A stretch of 64,000 nucleotides of DNA, from contig CP136068.1 in assembly GCA_032622095.1 (NCBI GenBank), positions 117,601,509 through 117,665,508 on the forward strand. The letters are read 5' to 3'. Source of the DNA: Siphonodentalium dalli (lineage: Eukaryota; Mollusca; Scaphopoda; Gadilida; Siphonodentaliidae). The translations under genes were made by a program, and so were the position numbers. Position 1 is the stretch's first letter, and every line of letters starts with the position of its first letter. Shown here piece after piece: positions 59,300-64,000 of this stretch. The notes beneath the pieces were generated by a model. That model ran no database searches. It was not told the DNA's origin and saw only the letters and a program-made list of their open reading frames with translations.

Positions 59300-60619
59300 A
59301 TCTGTATCCCGGGATTCGAGTTGATAACGAGCGAGTTGACGACCATACCAACTTCTCTGTTCAAAGATCAATCAATGCGAAAACCAGCAAAATCACAGTT
59401 AGCAAAGGCTCTGACTGACTCCGTTCAGCAAGTCGAATATTCCCAGAAGGGAATTGCGACCGTTCTTGATGGCGGAGCTCTTCTCCATAGAGTGAAGTGG
59501 ATCAAAAACTCAACATACAAGGAAGTAGCCACTCAATATCAGAACTACGTCAGAACAAAGTATGGCTCGAGTTGCATCGTGTTCGATGGTTATGGTCATG
59601 GCCCGTCTATTAAAGATCACGAGCACAACCGGCGATCTGGCAAAACATGTGCCGAAGTTCGGGTCACTGAAACAACAGCGAGCCACAATAACCAGCAAAT
59701 TTTCCTCTCAAATGAGAGAAACAAAAGTCAGTTCATCAACTTGATTGGCCGCCTCTTATCGGGTGATGGGCATGCAGTTCACAACAGCAGTGGTGACGCA
59801 GATACTCTGATAGTTTCTCATGCCCTAGAGTTTGCATCACATGGAAGAAACGTCAGAGTTATTGCGGACGACACCGATGTGATTATTCTTTTGATCCATC
59901 ATTGGAAATCCAAAATGGCCGACAGATTTTTCCAATCTGATGCTCGGAAATCTGGCAAAGGCAGTGCTGCCATATGGCGAATCGGTGACATCGTGCGCAA
60001 GGCTGGACAGTTCACAACTTCCCATATCCTGTTTGCACATGCATGGGGAGGCTGTGACACCACCTCTGCAATATTCGGACATGGGAAAACAAGTATCGTC
60101 AGAAAGATAAACGAGTCTGCTGAAGTTCGCAAAATATCATCACTCATGCAGGAATCTAGTGCTAATCAGAAAGACATTGGAGAGGCCGACATGAGGCTCT
60201 TCGTTGTAGTGTGTAGTGGTAAGAAAGAAGATTCTCTAAATACACTTCGGTATGCGAAGTTTATGGATATGGTATCTTCTAGCAAGACTGCATTAGAGCC
60301 CCAAAAACTCCCACCAACAGAACGAGCGGCATACTATCACAGTCTCAGAGTTCATCTCCAGGTGATGATTTGGAAAACACTGAATAATGACGTATTGAAT
60401 GCTGATGGGTGGGGTTTGGAACAACGTGGTGCGGATCTTTCCCCAGTCATGACTGACCAGAATGCAGCCCCAGACGAATTGCTCAAGTTTGTACGGTGCA
60501 AGTGTAAGATGTCATCAAAAAAGCCATGTGACACCAATGTGTGTACATGTCGCAAACATGGTCTGAAATGTGTTATCGCTTGTGGAGATTGTCGTGGAGA
60601 GGGCTGCATGAATTCATAA
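59300..60619 (+). pseudogene. Transposon protein, C-terminal FEN/PIN-like nuclease domain plus CXC domain
   Basis: A third frame carries ~437 codons to TAA at 60617-60619. Counting from ATA at 59321 as residue 1, acidic residues fall at D50 (LDGGALLHR), D89 (VFDGYGHGP), D159 and D161 (GDADT), D184 and D186 (DDTD), and D246 (GGCDTTSAIFGHGK). Human FEN1 uses D34, D86, E158, E160, D179, D181 and D233, so both the paired i/i+2 residues and the overall order match. The GCDxxxxIxGHGK stretch resembles the FEN/XPG helix-hairpin-helix GxGPKxA. Residues ~392-432 (CKCKM, VCTCRKHGLKC, CGDCRGEGC) form a tesmin/TSO1-type CXC zinc-cluster domain, a sequence-specific DNA binder. The segment is separated from the central region by a stop and a frame change at 59257-59320. 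Confidence 0.7.
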
Positions 60620-60944
60620 GAGGTTCTGATAGATGACGAGGATGAGGTCTGAGTATAAATGTTATATTTGACACACAATCTTGAAGTATTTCTCATTCTG
60701 GTCATCACTGGCTGATTTCGATCAACAAAATAAACAAAAGAAATAATTGTCATTTTAGCGGCCATTTTGGTTGCCATCTTTTGACTCTGTGACTGATATT
60801 TTGTCAGTGTGACTCCCGTGGAATCCTTTGTCAAACGTGATGACATTTGTACGAGAGCAAACTCATTACCCCTACCTAACAATGGACTAATGCTGATTGG
60901 GGAATATTTATAATCGTTGGCCGCCACCTTGGACGCCATCTTGA
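60620..60944 (+). other. Transposon 3' untranslated/sub-terminal region
   Basis: It contains AATAAAC near 60730 and AGCGGCCATTTTGGTTGCCATCTTTTGAC, a minus-strand AAGATGGC-type motif similar to the surrounding array. No further coding sequence is seen. Confidence 0.5.
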
Positions 60945-61265
60945 ATCCTGAATTTTCCCCAAGGCGGATTTTAGCGGATTTTGGATATGTTATTCCTGAT
61001 ACTTTTGCGCGCAAAATGAGACCAAAACCAGCTTTATAACAATTTTTTCCAGGTTCAACCTCCCGACGATCACACTAAAATGGCTGATTTGAGTTTGGGA
61101 CCCAAAAACCGTATTCACAGTAGTATTTTTAATTACTTCAATGCGTCTTTTTTGGTTACATAATGCTCGTAGAAAGGTAGTTAATATATTTATCGACTTA
61201 TTTCGAGAAAAATTCAAAAGCGAATAATATTATGTGTATTTTGGAACCCAAACCGCCATGTGGCT
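60945..61265 (-). repeat. Right terminal/sub-terminal inverted repeat of the transposon
   Basis: Complement of the left end: GGCGGATTTTAGCGGATTTT, TTTATAACAATTTTTTCC and GGTTCAACCTCC correspond to left-end segments. It ends at the TTAA of 61266-61269. Confidence 0.65.
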
Positions 61266-61269
61266 TTAA

Positions 61270-61400
61270 GTCATGGAAAGAGTAAAATTAAAGTTGGCTG
61301 CTGGCGGCCATATTTTTAATCGATAGCTCCCATTTAGCGGCCACCCTAGACGTGCCTGTAAATTTTAAAATAGGAGTAGTTTCAACACGTTTTTGAATCT
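61270..61400 (+). repeat. ~160-bp tandem array, continuation after the transposon
   Basis: AAGTTGGCTGCTGGCGGCCA, then TCGATAGCTCCCATTTAGCG, in the same orientation and register as the 53.8-54.76 kb units. It supplies the other half of the unit broken by the insertion. Confidence 0.75.
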
Positions 61401-62433
61401 TTGCCAGGCTAGCAAAAACTCCGATAATCCTGTGCCAGGGAATTATCTTATATATGCGAGTCTCCCACTGGGAGCCTTGCATATATACGATAATGCACTG
61501 GCTTACAAGTAGTCCATGAGCCAGGACCGAGAATGGTACCATTTTGGTTGGCAAATTCTATCAACATATTTCTCAAAGCTTATAATCTGAAGTTTATCTG
61601 AGTGCTGGTGCGCACTGTGGCAGTGTAGCTTAGTGTGCAAAATTTGTGTTTCCATGGCAACAGAGGTTGTTTTTGGCCAGTATAAAAAATATGCCTATAA
61701 TGGTTTACAACTGGAAAGTTTAAAGCAGTAACTCTATCTTTGCATTGATATAGGGTTTTGGTGGACTTTCTTTTGGCACGGGGGATTTCATCCCTAGAGG
61801 TCAAGGTCATACACAAAGGTCAAGGTCATTCACCAAAATATTAGCTTTTTTCATATCGGGTCATACATTTTCTACCCCCAGATTTTATATATTTGTTCTT
61901 AATACGTTATCTGTGTTCCTAAATAAGCTGTAGCGTATATGCTACATGGAGAACTGCGTTATTGTTGAAACTGACATGTCAGTCATGAGATGTGGCCTTT
62001 AAACTTGGTGACCATTTTCCAAAATGGGTCAAATCAGTTATTTCCGTATATATCATGCTTCTGTGTGCAGTCCAGGCCGCAGTGCATGGAAATGTAAGAA
62101 TTGCAGAAATTATGGTAAAAGCATGAAATTTCCAACATATGTCAAGTTCCTTAGACATAATCTTTTCATTTTCAGATATAGACCCTATCAAGATATGGCC
62201 CTGCTTAGCAAGGGTTGCTAGGCAACTACCCAAAAGTATTAAATGCTCATATAAGGATGTATTACAGTATTTCATTCAACTTTAGTTGTTGTGAATTGCA
62301 TATGTGAGGTCTATGTGTGGCATAGGATGAATTACAAAGACTTGTGACCTTGGTTCCTATCATAATGTCCATAACAACCGTTGCTATGCAACTACCCAGA
62401 CAGTAAAATGTATATGTGGCACTCTTCTCGATG
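61401..62433. other. Intergenic sequence with hairpin and direct repeat
   Basis: A TATATGCGAG hairpin lies at 61434-61502. AGGTCAAGGTCAT is duplicated at about 61798-61830. GTTGCTAGGCAACTACCCA near 62212 recurs as GTTGCTATGCAACTACCCAG near 62381. No gene is recognised. Confidence 0.5.
61434..61502. repeat. TATATGCGAG hairpin element (diverged copy)
   Basis: GCCAGGGAATTATCTTATAT pairs with ATATACGATAATGCACTGGC with several mismatches around CCCACTGGGAG. Confidence 0.75.
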
Positions 62434-62690
62434 GCATTTTGGGAAGATTAGTGTGGTCGTTGGAGAGTTGAACCCAGAATAAATTGGATACAAGCTGATT
62501 TTTGTGTTATTCGACGCGGGAAAACACCAGGAACAACATATCCAAAATCCGCAAAAATCCGCTCATGGGAAAATTCAGGATCCAAGATGGCGTCCATAAT
62601 GTCTGTCGTTATCGCAAAATACTGAATTTCTGCGGTAGGTGCTCCAATTAATGCCAAATTCGTTATAAATTGAAATATATACAAACAATG
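62434..62690 (+). repeat. Third, solitary copy of the transposon terminal repeat
   Basis: The text from GGCATTTTGGGAAG through GTTGAACCCAGAATAAATTG, ACAACATATCCAAAATCCGC and AAATTCAGGATCCAAGATGG matches the transposon end in the orientation of the left end. The right-end complement is the closer relative. No matching gene follows within the window, so this is a solo end or a deleted sibling copy. Confidence 0.65.
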
Positions 62691-64000
62691 CTTTGTCGTA
62701 AGCCATATCTGTAGAATGTATTTCCCAAAATGGCCGCCAAAATGGACAAAATCGAATGAAATTTACATGTTGTGCACAATTGAAGAGCTAGTCCTATACG
62801 AGTGAACAAACTCTCGAATTATGCGAGGAAGAATGATTTCAAAGTATAAGAGAAACTTTTGATTAGAGATGTACGAATTATCTCTGATGTATCTCACGAG
62901 AGAGCAAGCGAAACCAGGGTCTTATGCAACGGTTAAATCTTGACTTTTGTACGCCCAGAAACGGAAACATAACGCAGTTTTTTCTGTACTGCTTATCTTG
63001 AATCGTGTGATATATGTGTAATTAAACAGCTAAATGGGATTTAGTAGAGATGTATTGACTATGGGACCTTTTTCTAGAAGCAGAAAAATGTGTACTCCGA
63101 GCAGTCTCACGAATGTGACCGATCATCATTTATTTTGATATCTACCGCATGAAACATTTAAAAATTAACTGATATAAAACGATATGAAAGATATTCATAT
63201 AGTACTGGGTAAAATGCGTATATTCTATTGTCCGTGTCTCAAAATAGTGGTCATAGTTGCCTCAGATCAAGTGATAAAACACGAATATTTCGCTTTTATC
63301 ACAAGAATGCATGGTGGTATACCATGAACTAAATTTATTAAAACACGAAGGAGTACCATAGACTATCGTCAATAAATTCTAAACTTGACCAATATTGCCT
63401 ACATACTCTGTGACAAAGACTGTGTTTATACCTGGAAATTATATTTGGTTGAATTCACCAAGACCACATCTACTCGAAACTTACTACGTTTTCTTCAACC
63501 GCATCACCACGTTTACTCCTTCTCCCTAATGTTACACATAGCTGCTGCACACAGAACCACAATTAATACTATTGCGTGAATGTTCAACGTTGAAATAACA
63601 TCTTAAACGTAGTCCCAGTCTTCTTGTACTAAAACCAGCTAAGATATTGGGATGGCGATTTGCTGTTTTTAGTCCCAGCCCGCTTGCATACCAATCCTAT
63701 CACACGAGTTACGCCCACGATCTGTGGCGGGAATCTGTGGTGTATTTTACTCGATTTACCTAATGAATCAATACATGATGCTATATACATCGGAAAGAGA
63801 GACATATCATGGTCATAATGGTGTATAATAATCTAACTTTCATGTTAAATTACGCATAGAATATTCCGGTTGATTGTCACCAACATCGCTGTTTTTTCTG
63901 TTTGTTTACTTAACTGAAAGCCGAACTCAGGTTCCGAAGAACTTCGGCATTGTCCGGTGTTTGTTTTGGCCGAGACGAATTTCGATACAAACAAAATGGC
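62691..64000. other. Intergenic sequence, nothing recognised
   Basis: AT-rich with no supported exon, RNA gene or repeat boundary. Confidence 0.45.

Larger units (their letters stand above)
54769..61265 (+). mobile_element. ~6.5-kb TTAA-flanked DNA transposon encoding a FEN-like/CXC protein
   Basis: Inverted sub-terminal repeats flank a large gene. The segment around 55033-55150 (TTGTTATAAAG, CATATCCAAAATCCGCTAAA, TTGGGGAAA) recurs inverted at about 60950-61068. Weaker similarity extends outward to TTAA at 54765-54768 and 61266-61269. Joining the outside flanks at one TTAA recreates an uninterrupted unit of the surrounding tandem array (gccaaatgattaa + gtcatggaaagag matches gccaaaggattt + agtcacgcaaaa), an internal empty-site proof of insertion. 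The outermost bases of the two ends agree only partly (shared ACATGGC). The gene inside has two frameshifts and a stop, so this copy is dead. Confidence 0.75.

Overview
This window is animal nuclear DNA: AT-rich, with long introns, split genes, a tRNA-derived SINE and a very high load of mobile DNA. The modular secreted lectin (PAN, EB/EGF-like and C-type lectin exons), the Helitron-like elements with internal ~120-bp tandem repeats next to a microsatellite (as in bivalve 'pearl' elements), and the transposon protein family all point to a marine lophotrochozoan, most likely a mollusc. The species cannot be fixed from sequence alone.

Layout. 1-9.5 kb is intergenic DNA with one Helitron-like element (598-1355) and small inverted-repeat elements. 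A fold-back transposon with a perfect 9-bp target duplication sits at 9493-11358, just upstream of a plus-strand host gene of about 32 kb. That gene has exons at 11647-11934 (signal peptide + PAN), 35213-35350 and 37659-37796 (two EB/EGF-like modules), and 41207-41392 and 43247-43467 (two halves of a C-type lectin-like domain, ending in TAA). Its first intron (23 kb) holds a SINE with an 11-bp target duplication, a minus-strand train of Helitron-like elements (13.85-17.92 kb), a decayed reverse transcriptase, and a plus-strand train of eight Helitron-like elements (26.47-31.34 kb). Smaller palindromic elements and a second LINE remnant occupy the later introns.

44362-48584 is a 4.2-kb fold-back element: two long inverted arms, each ending in tandem arrays that meet at a perfect palindrome, flanked by a perfect 8-bp duplication. 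53.8-61.4 kb holds a ~160-bp tandem array interrupted by a ~6.5-kb TTAA-flanked DNA transposon (about 54769-61265). Its product is a large, now broken protein: an N-terminal pair of C-x2-C...H-x2-C modules, a conserved central region, and a C-terminal domain with acidic residues spaced like a FEN1/XPG flap nuclease followed by a tesmin/TSO1-type CXC domain. I know of no transposon superfamily described with this architecture.

Inside the first codons of that gene lies a 448-bp MITE (55786-56233) with 16-bp terminal repeats and a 6-bp duplication. It begins with GT, and its downstream target duplication ends in AG, so removing the element plus one duplication as an intron restores the frame exactly. 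This is an introner-like arrangement, although the host ORF is already damaged elsewhere.

The rest of the window shows no recognisable genes and no RNA genes other than the tRNA-like SINE head.
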